From assembly GCF_001522545.3 (NCBI RefSeq), contig NC_031783.1, positions 1,180,088 through 1,244,087 of the forward strand: a DNA stretch of 64,000 bases. The letters run 5' to 3'. Both the position numbers and the translations under genes were made by a program. Below the pieces are notes generated by a model. The model was not told the DNA's origin. It searched no databases and saw only the letters and a list, made by a program, of their open reading frames with translations. Positions 47,494-59,645 of this stretch are shown here, piece after piece (the first letter of the stretch is position 1; every line of letters starts with the position of its first letter). This DNA is from Parus major. Its lineage: Eukaryota > Chordata > Aves > Passeriformes > Paridae.

Positions 47494-49984
47494 GCCCCTC
47501 CCAGGGGCTCGTCAATCTCAAAGCCACAAGAGAAGCCAAATGAGGGCTCGCACCCCTTGCACCCCTTCCATCCGCCCGGGTCGGGAGGATTTGTGTCACC
47601 TGCCAGCTGTCCTTGCTCCCCTGCCCCAGTCCCGGTTTCCAGGCGATGTTTGGCACCTGCCACATTCAGGATCTCCTCCCAGACCTCCACCACCCGACCG
47701 AGGGCAGCACAGACGTGTCCCGGGCCAGCAGGGAGGAAGGAACCAGGGGAGCCCTGTGCAGGAGGGCAGCCCCTCCCTGCCCCCTGCCCCCTGCCCCGGC
47801 CGGGCGGAGCTGACCCCGAGCAGGCGGCTCCAGCCCCGGGGCGGCCGTGTCCGCTCGATGCTCGCCTTATTCTGCTCTGCCTGATGGGCTCCGGCTGCCT
47901 TCAAGAGCCATTAACACCAAGGCAGGGAGAGAAAAGCAACAAAAGGCTCTGAAGTTGTGCCTTTCCTGCCTGGGAAAGTCCTCACCGGGCTGGGGGTGCC
48001 AAAAGAAGACGGGTGCTGGACAAGAGTGAGGCTCTCAGAGCTGGAAAATGAGAACAAAATTAAAAATGAGCAGGAGAAAAATGGCAAAAGCCCCTGCAGC
48101 CTGTCTGGGATGCTTTTACCACGCAGGGAAGAGGAAATCAGGTTCAGAGGCCAGCAAAAGAGGTTCTAAAGGATGGAAAAAGTCACAGTGAGAGCAGCTG
48201 CTTTCCTGGATTTGCACCCCAATCTCTTCCCTCCTCACTTTTGCACTCTCTGTCCCATGACACGCTGCATTCACCTGCTTCCCCAGCTCTAATGACACCT
48301 TCCCATTCCTGTCCCCTGGCATATCCTATCCTGCAGGACCTGAGGCAGGATCTCCTGGAGCCCTGCTGCTGGTTGGGTGGCCATGGTTGGACCTTCTAGG
48401 AGGTCCTTGTGACTTCACAGGGCAGCATTTCCTTGGAAATTTGGCTCTTTTATTGGACTAAGCCCAAGAAGCTTCACAAAAATTCTTACCACTTTTTAGA
48501 TTTTGACTATTTTGTCCAATTCAGGGGGCCAAACATTTAAGGAGGGTGAAGGCTGGGCCAGGCAGGATATGAACTTCATCCAGCAAGCTGCGCTCACAGC
48601 ACTGCACTGGAGCTGTGAGAGGGAGCGGGACAGGCAGGAGCTGGAGCAGGGAACAGGGATGAGCTGCTGCTGCTGGGCTGCACTAGAACCTGGCAAAGCC
48701 AAGGGCAGCTGGAGCCAAATAATGAGGAACTGGAGACAAGTCCATTCAGTTGACACAACCTGGCTTCCTTCAGCTGCTCTGACGTGTTTTTGGGGAGGAT
48801 GAAGCTTGGCCAGTGACAGAAGAGCTCTGGCCAGTTGCCTTGGAAGTGCTGCTCTGATACCATGCAGAACACGGATTCAGAAAAGAGGAAAAGATAAAAA
48901 TAACCTGTGGCACATCACACAAACCAGGCCCTGGCTTGGGAACATCTCCCAGGCAGGGAGTCAGCCCTGGCAAGTTGTGTTTGTGTTGTCATTTCTCCTG
49001 CTCCACCACCCACCTGCTCCTTCACCTAACATGGAAATTCCCAGAAAAATGGCAGAGCTGGAGGCAGCTGGGAAGATGTGAGAGCCACAGGGGAGGAAGA
49101 AGGCAGGTCCTGCTCTCCAGTCCTGCTCAAAGCCCAAGGTGGACAGCAGGGAAGGCCCTGTGGGTGGAAATGATGAGGAAGGTCTGGGTGAGGGCCTGAA
49201 GGAGCCCTCCTGGGCTGCTCCCAGGGCTCAGTAGGGTCGATGGAGGCACCAGGGTGTCTGCAGGGTGCTGGGAAGGGCGTAGGAAGCAAAGGGGAGCACT
49301 GTGATCCTTCACTGTGACCCACCACAGGTGTTGGAGGCACAGCCTTGTAACTTCAGAGTAGCAAATGTGTGCAAGACAACAGCAGGAGCCGCAGACCAGA
49401 GAGAAATGGGAGAGTGAGCAGCTCTTTCAAGCAGCCAGGGAAGAAAAAATAATCAAAAAAAGCACTTTGGCTAGAAGGTGCTTTACAAAGTATTTATGAG
49501 GTGTGCTCGTTAAAAATGGATAAGCTGTGCAGTGAGGCTGCAGAACTCCTGCAAGCACCAGGAATGGGAACTTCTGCTGCCCAAGGAAGGGCAGGAGGAG
49601 CGAGCCTGAGCTCGGGGAAGCAGCGTGGGCATCACTGCTGTGATCACACTGGGCTGCAGGACCTGCACAGCTCCTGCTGCTCTGCTTTGTTTGTGCTCAG
49701 GATCTGCATTGAGAGGGATCTCTACCCCTCACCTTCCACCTCCTTTCTGCAGGAGCTGGAGTAGCTCCTGGCACTGGCCTTGTGCCCCACATGTTTTAGG
49801 GGCTGCATCCAGGCTGAACCCACCAGCAGCTTTGCAAAGCTGGCTGCTCTCCATGGGGAAAAGGAGTAGGATTGGATGCAGAGCAGAGGAGCACAGGGCA
49901 CCCTCCATCTCCAGCAGCAAAATGCTCCCAACCAGAAGTGACCGTAGGTTGGATGAGCCAGAAATTGCAAATAGGTAATGAGGC
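47494..49984. other. Non-coding, no recognised feature
   Basis: A short CpG-enriched stretch lies at 47560-47880. Otherwise only random frames; no repeat is classified. Confidence 0.3.
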
Positions 49985-50615
49985 ACAAACCTTAAAAAGT
50001 TTTGGATTTTGGAGAAGTTGGGGTTTTAATTAAAACCTGGCATTACTGTAATTTCTAACTAAAACAAACAGAGGGACCATGCTAAAACCAAGGGTAAATG
50101 GAGAGGCCTTATCAAGGCTAGAAGATGTGGATGCTGAGTCAGCTGGGCTTAAAAACAACCAGAAAACCTGATAAAGACAATAGTAAACCAAAAAAGCTCA
50201 CTAAAACAAGAAACTAAGAGCCCAGACAGACGCCCATCTGGTCCATTTGCCATTTTATCCTGAAAGGTAGAAAGGTTAAAGTGCATTCCTTTCTCCCTTC
50301 CAGGACCCTACCCATAAAAAGACCACCGACTTATTTCAAAGAATAAACCACACATGCTTAATTGCCTTTTTTTCTCATTAGCATGAGAAGCAGAGAGTGA
50401 GTGATAAGTGGGTTATGAATATGTATTTGTATTCAATACTTTTGTAAATCAAAGCCTGTAATCACCTGTACTCGGGGCCACGTGCATTTTAGGGATGACC
50501 CAGCACCAGTCCAGCGCTGATTAAACACACCCTCTCTAATTAAAACAATTAGAGAATTTTTGTCCATCTCAGTTGGATATTGATACCAGATCATATCCAT
50601 ATTTTGGTAAATCAG
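49985..50615 (+). mobile_element. Probable LTR remnant (ERVL-like)
   Basis: A strongly AT-rich block between GC-rich flanks. It has a 16-bp palindrome GGTTTTAATTAAAACC (50022-50037), a CATAAAAAG box near 50313, AATAAA at 50342, a GATTAAAC polyadenylation-like signal near 50519, and a hairpin (TCTCTAATT / AATTAGAGA, 50533-50555) before a T-run. This looks like U3-R-U5 order. Ends and target duplication could not be fixed, so the class is tentative. Confidence 0.4.
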
Positions 50616-50733
50616 TACAGCCTGCTTGGATGCAGCTCTGGAGGATGAGGAGGAGAGAGGAGGGTTTTGCAGGGATGAGGGGTGCAGACAGGTGGGAGCG
50701 CAGTGCTGGGTCAGGGTGAGCTGTGCAGATCCA

Positions 50734-51074
50734 GATCCATCCCAGCGTGTGCATCCTCCCCAGATCCATCCCCCGTGTGCATCCTCCCCAGATCCATCCC
50801 CTGTGTGCATCCTCCCCAGATCCATCCCCTGTGTGCATCCTCCCCTGATCCATCCCCTGTGTGCATCCTCCCCTGATCCATCCCCTGTGTGCATCCTCCC
50901 CTGATCCATCCCCAATGTGTGCATCCTCCCCAGATCCATCCCCCGTGTGCATCCTCCCCTGATCCATCCCCAATGTGTGCATCCTCCCCTGATCCATCCC
51001 CTGTGTGCATCCTCCCCTGATCCATCCCCTGTGTGCATCCTCCCCTGATCCATCCCCCGTGTGCATCCTCCCCG
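50734..51074. repeat. 28-bp minisatellite, twelve units
   Basis: Units start GATCCATCCC and continue TGTGTGCATCCTCCCC. Starts fall at 50734, 50763, 50791, 50819, 50847, 50875, 50903, 50933, 50961, 50991, 51019 and 51047. Most are 28 bp; two are 30 bp through an added AA (CCCCAATGTG) and the first is 29. Because 28 is not a multiple of three, all three minus frames stay open and repeat a GEDAHRGWIRGGCTQ-like peptide. These are not genes. Confidence 0.95.
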
Positions 51075-52155
51075 GATCGATCCCGGTCCCGTGGGCTGTG
51101 GCAGAGGGACTCGATGTGATGGGGAACATCTGCTCCCTTCATCGCCACCTCCCCCGGGCCGGGCCGTGCCCGCAGCACCCGGCGGGCCGTGAGAAGAAGA
51201 GCAGCGCTGTCAGAGCCCATCAGCGCTGATGGGCACGGGGGGAGCGGCTGCGGGGGGACACGGAGCGGCACGGGAAGGCCCTGGCTCCTCCTCAGCGGCC
51301 CCCAGCACAGGGGATGTGCCCCGGGTTTGTTGAATGAGAGATAAGAGTGGCTCGGAGGAGGAGGAGGTGAGGCAAAGGCAGCGGGGTCCGTGTCCCTGGA
51401 GTGCGGGATGGGCATCTTGGCTTGGCCAAGCACAGAACTCCAGGGTCTGTGTCTGTCCTGGCCGGGTGGGCTCCTCGCTGGGCTCACAGCCCTCCTGGTC
51501 CCACAGTCAGATCGTTCCTCTTTGCTCCTCTTTCCAAGCAGCTGCTTTGTCTGGGCCGAGGCTCCAGGAGAAAAGACACTTTAGGGAGCTGTAAGGAGCC
51601 AAGCACACCGGTCAGCAAATTCACTGAAGGCACGGCTCAGCCTCCTAGCAACCCCAGCACTGAAAAAAGCTAAAATCCCGTCTCGGTGGGTGAGATCCTC
51701 CCTCTTGCCCTCAGCTCAGTGTCAGTGCTGTGACAGCACGGGGGAGGGCAGCCAGCGGCTGGGGACAGCAACAGATGGGAACGGCTCTGTGCAGCTGCCA
51801 GCCAGAGCTGGGGCTGGTTTGCTGCAACTGGAGCCGAGCTGGGCTGCTCAGAGCATCCCTGCAGCATCCCCAGCCCTTGGAAAGGCCACAGGAAAAATAC
51901 CTGCAGGAGCCAACCCTGCAAAAATGCAGCCATGGAGCTGGGAGTGATGGATTGTCCTGTAAGTGCCACAGGAACGTGGTCACCCCTGCTCCCTGCAGGA
52001 GAGGTCCTGTGCTGTGGCACTGCCAGTTGAAATGACCCCCCAAAAATGGCCTTTTCTGCTGGGACTTGGGGAGAGGAGCAAGAGCTGCTGCTCTGGGAGA
52101 TGTTGGGACAAGGGAAAGAAGGCCCTTCTGTCCCATATCAGATCTTTGTAAAAGA
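51075..52155. other. Non-coding, GC-moderate
   Basis: A CpG-enriched patch lies at 51130-51280. No gene or repeat is recognised. Confidence 0.3.
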
Positions 52156-52215
52156 TTCACAAAATCATAGAATAGTTTGGGTTGGAAGGGACCTTAAGGG
52201 TCTTCTGGTTCCAGC
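52156..52215 (-). mobile_element. CR1 LINE 3' tip
   Basis: AAATCATAGAATAGTTTGGG then TTGGAAGGGACCTTAAGGGT, the extreme 3' end of a CR1 in reverse. Confidence 0.85.
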
Positions 52216-53675
52216 TGCCTCTCCCAGGGTCTTCTCTCAGCTTCCCATGGGAACAGTTCCCTGGTCAAAATTCTCAGGTCACACCCATGTCAGACAACTC
52301 CCCAAAACATTCCAGATCTTCTCTGAGAATCCTGGAGTCATTACCACATCTTTACTCAGGCAAACATTCATCCATCACTGCCAGGGGATAAAGAGTAGAC
52401 TCCAAACTACATCCCATGAATGTCACCTCCATAAGAACAAAACAAACAGCAGGCTGGGACCTCAGCAAAATCCAGGGGAGCAACAAGGTCCTGCTCCATG
52501 AGGCTTGAGCTGGCAGGCTCTGGCCAGAGCAGTTCAGCACCCTGGGGACACCAGCTCAGAGCAGAAACCTGCCCCTGTTTGGTGAATCACTCTTGCAGTG
52601 GCTGTGGAATGGGATGTGGAGTCTGGTTGTGTCTGGCCAAGACCGGACAAAAATTATTTGTAGAGACCCTGGAGGAGCTTTCTGTGCAATCTCACTCAGG
52701 ACCACGGAATTTCCATGGAAATGTGGAAAGCTGAGGTTTCTCCACACCTTTGTCTACCCACTCCATCTTTATCAGAAATCTTTTCACCATCCTAAAGGGT
52801 GAAACCTCATTGAATTGGCCCATGACAGCCCAATGTGTTGAGGTGGGTTTGATGATCTGGAGACCTACACAGAGACCCTGACCCTTTTCCTTCAGGCCTC
52901 TGAAGTCCCTTCAGGCGAGCAAGAACCTTCAGTCATTAGAAAGGCTGGACTGAAACTAACTGCCCTAAAAGAGAAAAGCTTTACCTCCCATCCCCAGGCC
53001 CCCAGGCCTTTAGGATTTCTCTGGGCAGCATGAAATTAGTGAATTACTATTTGTGTGACTCCCTAGACCCTTGCCCATAGGACATTTTCGCTCTGTCATA
53101 TAATGTAAACTGCAGGCTCTGGATGTTCAGAGAGTCAGAAGTAACTGGAAGAAGGAAGGAAAAATGTAATGTGGTCCCTTGGAGAGCTGCAGGCTCCCCA
53201 GAGCATCTCCAGGAACGTGGCACTCACACGCAGAGCTGAGACAACACTGACCCCTCTGCAGCTCAGCACATCCATTTCCTGCCACTTGCTTATTGCCAGG
53301 GAAAAAAGTCATCATTAACAGCCAAAATAGAATTTTTTTAAAAATTATAATGAATGGGTGGATTTAATGGCAAAAGAGTTCTCTGTTCTCTGCTGGTTCT
53401 GATCCTTGGTGTTCTTTGGTCCTTGTTTGTCTCCTTTATTTCAAGGTCACCCCCCTCAGGTGCAATCTGGGTATTTCTGTTACTGGTCAGGGCTGAATGT
53501 GTTGGTCCATCCATGGGCACAAATAATCATTCACACCAGAGAAACTGGGACAGGGCCCCCCCTGGAAACAGTTCCTGACAGCAATACCAAGCTCCAGGCT
53601 GCTCCTTGCCCTGGCCACAGACAGGAAAAATGTTCTGGAGTACACCCAGAATTCTGCACCTCCTCCCACCTTCAG
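52216..53675. other. Non-coding, no recognised feature
   Basis: Only short random frames. 53320-53420 is AT- then T-rich. No gene is seen. Confidence 0.3.
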
Positions 53676-53765
53676 ACACAGAATTGTGGAGCATCTCCAG
53701 CTGGAAGGGACCCACAACTCCCTGCTCCTTGCAGGACCACCTAGAACTAAACCATGGCACTGTGA
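53676..53765 (-). mobile_element. Decayed CR1 LINE fragment
   Basis: CACAGAATTGTGGAGCATCT and CCAGCTGGAAGGGACCCACA match the reversed CR1 end, with later parts diverged. Confidence 0.65.
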
Positions 53766-54314
53766 GCCCCATCCAGGCATCTGAAATTGGGTAAAATGAA
53801 TTCTGCTCCTGCTCTGAAGTCATCTTGTCCCCACAAGTGCACCTTTGTTCCAGGTCACTGTCTCACCCACCATTGCATCCATCACCTGTAGAAATCCATC
53901 CACCATCACCTGTAGAAAGGAGACCTGAGAAGCTCAAGAGGTTTGAGCTTCCCAAAAGATGGAGGACTAACATGAAAATCATGGAATTGTATGGGGTTCT
54001 CTTGACCATGAGATGCTGCTGGGGAAACCTTGTTCAAAAGGCTGGAAGTCCTCTCCAGACACCTCTCCCTGGTTTTGTTTCAGAATAATTCAAAACAAAA
54101 TCTGGAAGTCCCTCAGCAGCTCCTCTGGCACCAGAAGATGGCCAGAGGGACCAGCAGACCCTTAACCATTAGCCATGGTGTGGTGCTGCACTCCTGGTGT
54201 GTGCTCAGCTGCTGCAGCCGTGGCAGACACGTGAATCACCTCTTGTTCTCTCTGATGTGGTGGTGTCAGAGAAAAGGGAATAGTGGAGAGGACACACACC
54301 CTGTAAAGGAGATC
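53766..54314. other. Non-coding, no recognised feature
   Basis: No gene or classified repeat is seen. There is a short direct repeat of ATCACCTGTAGAAA within 53880-53920. Confidence 0.3.
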
Positions 54315-54480
54315 TCATAGAATCACAGAATCATTCAGGCTGGAAAAGCCCTCTGAGATCGTTGAGTACCACCCTTAACCCCACTCTGTCCCCAAGTGCC
54401 ACATCTACACAGCTTTTAATCCCTCCAGCAATGGGGACTCACCACTGCCCTGGGAGGCCTGGTGCAATGTTTTGTGAACA
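54315..54480 (-). mobile_element. CR1 LINE 3' fragment
   Basis: TCATAGAATCACAGAATCAT, GGCTGGAAAAGCCCTCTGAG and CAAGTGCCACATCTACACAG are the reversed end of the same CR1 subfamily as at 1154. Confidence 0.92.
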
Positions 54481-54721
54481 GCGGGGTGAGGAATGTGGGA
54501 ATGGGCTCCAGGATGCTGCAGGAGGGGTTTTTCCCAGAATGAAAAAGCAGAGGGTGAAGAACAGCAGGAGGAGATACTGCGAGCAAGGGAGGCAGGTGAT
54601 GTCCTCTCATGAACTGCTCTCCCAGGTCCAGCCTTGCACTTGTGCATGTTAAACCTTCTGGTTTCTGGATCCTGAAGGCTGGCAGGAAGGGGTTTCCAGG
54701 TTATCACCCCAGACAGCTGGG

Positions 54722-54809
54722 CAGTCAGACTGTTCTCCAGTCAGACTGTTCTCCAGCCAAACTAGAGGGGTGCTGCTGTGCTTTCCCAGAAATGATGAGA
54801 ACAGTCTGA
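54722..54809. repeat. 16-bp direct repeat with distal inverted copy
   Basis: CAGTCAGACTGTTCTC occurs twice back to back (54722-54737, 54738-54753). A 13-bp inverted copy GAGAACAGTCTGA follows at 54797-54809, so a stem-loop with a ~43-nt loop is possible. Confidence 0.85.
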
Positions 54810-56002
54810 TAAGAGACTTGTCTCTTGACCTTCAAGCAGCAGACTCCATCCTCAGTGCCCCACCACTGGCACCCCCACCCACCATCCCTTTTGGCCTGGA
54901 GGTGCCTGGAAGAGGGTGAGGAGCTCTCTGGTTCATTGATCCCATCTCTCCAAGGCACAGGAGGCGTCTCGGCAGCGTCAGCATGGCTGGTTGTTATTGT
55001 CATTGCTGATTTCTGTGCTCTCCTGCCTCTTTCTCCCTGACTGGTTTGGTGGCCCTGTCATTACCAGGTTTCTCCAGCTGCCTGTCAGGGTCCTACTGGC
55101 CTCAGCGTTGCCTCAGGCTCCTGGATAACAAACAAGGCACAGAAGAGTCCTTGGGTTTCCACGGCCTTAATTAGCTGGTGTCATTTTAGGGATGTGTGTC
55201 CTGCTGGAGACACAGACAGCTCAGGAGGCATCTTTAAATGCATCCAATTAGAGGGGGCTTCAGAGACGAGCCAGCAGCTCCTGAGTGCAGGGGCTGCTGT
55301 GAGACCTTGTGTCCTCACCGAGTTGTTCTCCCCCTGGCAAACACCAGTCCCTCCTCGCTGGAACTGTCCCTGCTGTGGTCCTGCTGGCATTCACAGTGTC
55401 CTGCCTGCCTTTTCTCCAAGGAACCTGCCAGTGAATCCTGTCGGACTCAAAGCTTGGGTAGATGCTGGGACAAAATCAGTCAGTGTTTGCTTGAGTTTTC
55501 AGCAGCTCTGGATCTCCAAGGGAGCTGCTGCCCAGTGTCTTTGGACAGAGCACGGCTCCCCTGTCCCTTCCCCTTCTCTGCTGATGTGCCAGTTCTCACT
55601 GTGACCACGATCAAGGGGTTGCTCTTGGTGATCCTTGTACTGAGTTGGTCCCTCCCAGCTCTTCCATATATGAATATGGTATTCCATGTCCATAGGATAC
55701 CAGGATATTCTATGGCTCTTTGATAACCTGTTGCTGAGACCCAGCTCAAGGAAATCCTTTATTCCTAAGGATGGCTCCTCAGGGAGTCTAAGGAGGCACC
55801 TTCATGGATTGCTCTGCAGGCTGTGACTGAGGAGTGCCACCACAAGCACCCCTCACCACCCCAAAGAGCTCATGCCCTGCAGGGTCCACAAGGAGAGACA
55901 ACCCTGAGGAGAGGCAGAGGACTGGGGACTTCACACAGAACCTCCACTGTGACCTGAGCTTCCTTGAAACAAATGAGAGGCCAATGGAGTGAGGATGTGA
56001 AT
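54810..56002. other. Non-coding, no recognised feature
   Basis: No gene, RNA or classified repeat is recognised. Confidence 0.3.
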
Positions 56003-56305
56003 AACAGAACCACACAAAGCTTTGGGTTGTAAAGGATCTTTAAAGCTCATCCACAGGGGCACCATGGGGCATCCCCTGCAAGGGGCAGGGACAGCTTCTA
56101 CAAGAACAGGCTCCTTCAAGCCCCCTCCAACCTGGCCTTGGACACTTCCAGGAACAGGGCAACCACAGCTTCTCTGGGCAGCGTGTGCCAGGGCCTCGCC
56201 ACCCTCACTGTAAAATAACATTTATATCCACCTAAATCTCCCCTCTTTCTGTTTAAAACCATCCCCCTTCATCCTATCACAACAGGCCCTGCTGAAAGGC
56301 TCATC
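56003..56305 (-). mobile_element. CR1 LINE 3' fragment
   Basis: GGTTGTAAAGGATCTTTAAA, GCCTTGGACACTTCCAGGAA, CACAGCTTCTCTGGGCAGCG and TTTAAAACCATCCCCCTTCA give a 300-bp reversed CR1 end, preserved as far as the region before the common truncation point. Confidence 0.92.
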
Positions 56306-56649
56306 TCTGTACCATGAGATGTTTTCTGGGGTGTGTTTGTCCTTCAACATCTGCACACAGCTGTTTGCAAAGCCCTCATGGGGAGCTCTGCATTCCAGTC
56401 AACCATGAACATCTGCAGCCAAACACGAGCACGTCAGACTGCCAGAGTCTTCCTGTGCAAGGTGAGTTCATCCCATCTCCCTGCCCACATCCTGCCTATG
56501 ACAGGTCACCTCTGGCACCTGCCTGTCCCCCAGGGAGGTCCCTTGGTGTCCCCATCCTCCCCTCCTGCCCCAAGCCTCACTGCAGCTCCAGGTAACAGCA
56601 CCCGGCACCGTCCCTTCAGCCTCCACCTCGGCTCCCTCTCTTCAGCAGC

Positions 56650-56900
56650 TAGGTCAATCCCCTCCCCGGGGCTCAATAATTATTAAATCAATTAAACCCT
56701 GATGGAAATGAGGTTCCCATCCCCAGTCCTGGATGTGATGCTGAGGAGTCCGGGCTCCGCTCTGGCTGGGCTCGGTGGCAGCGGCTGCAAAGAGTTAATG
56801 CCGAGCAGCACCATTAATATTCTCACTGATAACCCCAAATACCAGCCCTGCACGGCTGTCGCTTTCATTAGCGCCGGGAAAATGAGCCCTTCAAAATAGG
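56650..56900. promoter_or_regulatory. Possible conserved non-coding element
   Basis: AT-rich core in GC-rich surroundings with several homeodomain-type sites (AATAATTATTAAATC, CATTAATATTC, TTTCATTAGCG) and AGAGTTAATGCCG. No repeat or protein frame is recognised. It is followed by a G-run at 56912-56920. Confidence 0.3.
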
Positions 56901-57044
56901 ACAGGCGGCTGGGGGGGGGGCGTGGGGAGGAGGGCTCTGGGGCCAAACACACGATTTTCCGTGCGATTGAAGGATATTAAACCTCCTTCCAGTGACGTCA
57001 GGGGTCTCTTGGGTGATGGTGAAGGATTCCCCAGCCCCCCTCGG

Positions 57045-57185
57045 CCCCGAGCTCCCCAGCCCTCCCCGGGTGGGTGCCCGAGAGCCGCGGCAGCGGGTGC
57101 GGGCCCGGAGCGCCGCGGTCGGGAGGTGTGCGGGCGGCTGTCACATCGCATCACTCCCGGCCCCGGCGCGGTCACTCGAGGAAGG
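57045..57185. promoter_or_regulatory. Short CpG-rich patch
   Basis: Dense CG dinucleotides (GAGCCGCGGCAGCGGG, CGGAGCGCCGCGGTCGGG). No transcription start or exon is assigned. Confidence 0.35.
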
Positions 57186-57895
57186 TCCTTTGCTGCAGAA
57201 GCGCTTCAAGAGTCAGCGATTCACTCAAGCGGCTGGGCAGAGCCAGGGGTGGCCGGGCACCCAGGGATGGAGTGGGGAGATGGGGTTTGGGGATTTTTCC
57301 TTTTTCAGATGTGGAAGGGGAGCGAGAGCCCTGCTCGGTGTCTGGAAAAGTTCATCTTCCATGTAACCTGTGCAGGAGGTGCAGAGCCGGTGGCACCTCA
57401 GATCTCCTAAATTTTGCTTTACCATGTGTATTCCCAGCAAATCTGAGCACTTTGGGTGCTGGGAAAGGACGGCTCAGCCAGGGGCCAGATCCGTTCTGCT
57501 CTCCATCACAGCCTCCAACGGGATCCCAGGGAAGCTGCAGAGCACGGATTGGGTTTTTCAGCTGTTGCATCTCCCAGTGTTTCAGCTGCAGTTGTCCAGC
57601 TCCCTTGGGATGCTGCTGTGGCCAGGGAGAGGGATCAGATGGGATGGGGAAACTGAGGTAGGGGCCAGGTGCTTGAGCACCCATGCTGTCCAAAGACACG
57701 ATGGATGGGCTCAGGACTGGGGCTGTGATGCTGTTGGACCAGAGGAGCCACAGAAGGAGCTGCTGCAGTGATGGGAAGCACAGCCTGAGGCTGTGGCAGT
57801 CTGGAAGGACCATGCCAATTTTTGGCCCCATCCAGGTCCCATTGTCCATAGTGAGAAATGAGTCTTGCAAGATGCTGAATGTGAGCCAAGGTCCC
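57186..57895. other. Non-coding, no recognised feature
   Basis: Random frames only. Confidence 0.3.
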
Positions 57896-58055
57896 TCAAA
57901 GAATCTTGGAACAGTTTGGAAGGGACTTCAAAGCTCATCTTGTTCCAGCCCTTGCCATGGGCAGGGACACCTTCCACTGCATCAGGTTGCTCCAAGCCCT
58001 GTCCAAGGTGGCCTTGAACAGTAACAGGGGCAACCACAACTTCATCCTTCTCTTC
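57896..58055 (-). mobile_element. CR1 LINE 3' fragment
   Basis: TCAAAGAATCTTGGAACAGT, GGACTTCAAAGCTCATCTTG and GGTTGCTCCAAGCCCTGTCC are a reversed CR1 end, truncated after about 160 bp. Confidence 0.88.
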
Positions 58056-59407
58056 CTGAATGAGGACACTGAAGTAGTTTATGTTCAAGCCAGACATTAA
58101 GTGGGAAATGAAGATCCACTTTGACACATGCCCAGGGAGGGTGATGACCGAGACAAACCTGCCCCTGACCCAGAGACGTCTCTGGAGGTACCAGGAGCCA
58201 GCCATGGTTCAAGGTTTCTGTTTCACACGGTCCTGGAGGATGCAGCCATGGGTGCTTGTACAGGGACTAGGGGCTTGTACATCCCATTTTGATGGATCTC
58301 ATGGTCCAGGGGCTGTCCAGGCACAGAGCTGCCCCCCCTGCCAGCCCCCCAGCCTGCTCCTATGGGGCACAAGTGTGCCCTGGAGGAGAGTGGCCCGTTC
58401 TGTGCCCATGCCAGGGTGACAGCGCATCCCTCAGCCCATGGTGCTCCCCCTGCACGGCAATGGCTGCATCCCACAGCATCCCCAAAGAGCCCCAGCACTC
58501 CTGGGACTTGGAACCCCAGGGCTCCTTGGGCCACTGGAGATGTTCTGGTCCAGCCCCCTGCTCACAGCCCCTATCCCCTCCCTGACCTTTGGGGTGCCCC
58601 GCAGAGCTTGTTTTCCAATCTGCCCAAGGAGTGGCTGTCCCCAGAGCTCTCCTGGCAGCCGGGCATGGGATCCAGCACGGGACAACCCCGGCAGCATCCT
58701 GTGAAGAGAGACAGAGGTGTCCTCACCTGGCTACCGTGCAGCTGGAGGTACAGACACCAAAGTCAACAGCGAGGTGACACAAGGGACAGGAGAGGGGCTG
58801 CATCTCTCTCCCCACCTGCTGATGTCCCCGGTGCCGGGAAGAACCAAAGCTGCGGCCGGGGAAGCCAAATGGCAGCGTCTGGCACACGTGGGGCCGGGGA
58901 GGCGGTGCCGGGCTCAGCAGCCTGTGTGACAAGCCAGACCAGCATGGTGGATGGCAGTAATTATCGTGCCGCCCACAGCTGAAGGGGAGCATATGGTAAG
59001 GAAAAGGAAACTAACTTGTATTTTTCCGCACCCCCGGGCTCAGCCTTTCTGGGGCTGTCACAGTCGATTTGTGCTGCCTGAGCTGTTTCGCCCCGGCCGC
59101 CCCTGCGTGCGGCAGCTCCCTGGCAGGGCTGGGACACGGAGCAGGGAGCTGGACGCCTTTGGAGCACCTTGGGATTCAGAAGCCCTGAGGAACCCCGAAC
59201 AGAGCTGGACACCCACCCTGGCTGGGCTTGGGGAGGTCTCTGCAGCAGCCCTAGGTTATCCATCAGCTCTGAGCTCTCTGCTTTCCAACCAACCAGGCTT
59301 TCCTGACCGTGGGTTATTCCCCACTGGAGCTCCCAGGCAGCCCCTAAAGCCACCACAAATCATACAGAGCCCTCCCTGAGCCACTGTGTGTGCTGTGGGC
59401 AGCCACT
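58056..59407. other. Non-coding, one possible regulatory island
   Basis: 58945-59030 is AT-richer (GGCAGTAATTATCGTGCCG, CATATG E-box) and could be a conserved element. The remainder shows nothing recognisable. Confidence 0.25.
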
Positions 59408-59645
59408 CGTAGGGTCCAGGAATGGTTTAGGTTGGAAAGGACCTCAAAGCCCATCCCCTGCCATGGCAGGGACACCTTCCACCATCCCAGGCTGCTCCAA
59501 GCCCCATCCAGCCTGGCCTTGGACACTTCCAGGGATCCAGGGGCAGCCACAGCTTCTCTGGGCACCCTGTGTCAGGGCCTGCCCACCCCCATAGGGATGA
59601 ATTTTTCTCTACCATCCAATCTAACCCTGCTCTCAGAGAGTCTCC
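59408..59645 (-). mobile_element. CR1 LINE 3' fragment
   Basis: AATGGTTTAGGTTGGAAAGG, CCATGGCAGGGACACCTTCC and CCTTGGACACTTCCAGGGAT are closely related to the reverse complement of the copy at 46871. Confidence 0.92.

Noticed and set aside
50734..51074. CRISPR-like array appearance
   Set aside because: Units are contiguous with no spacers and the genome is vertebrate; it is a minisatellite.
50433..51487. Repetitive proteins of 180-258 residues on the minus strand
   Set aside because: They read the 28-bp minisatellite in different frames; the period is not a multiple of three.
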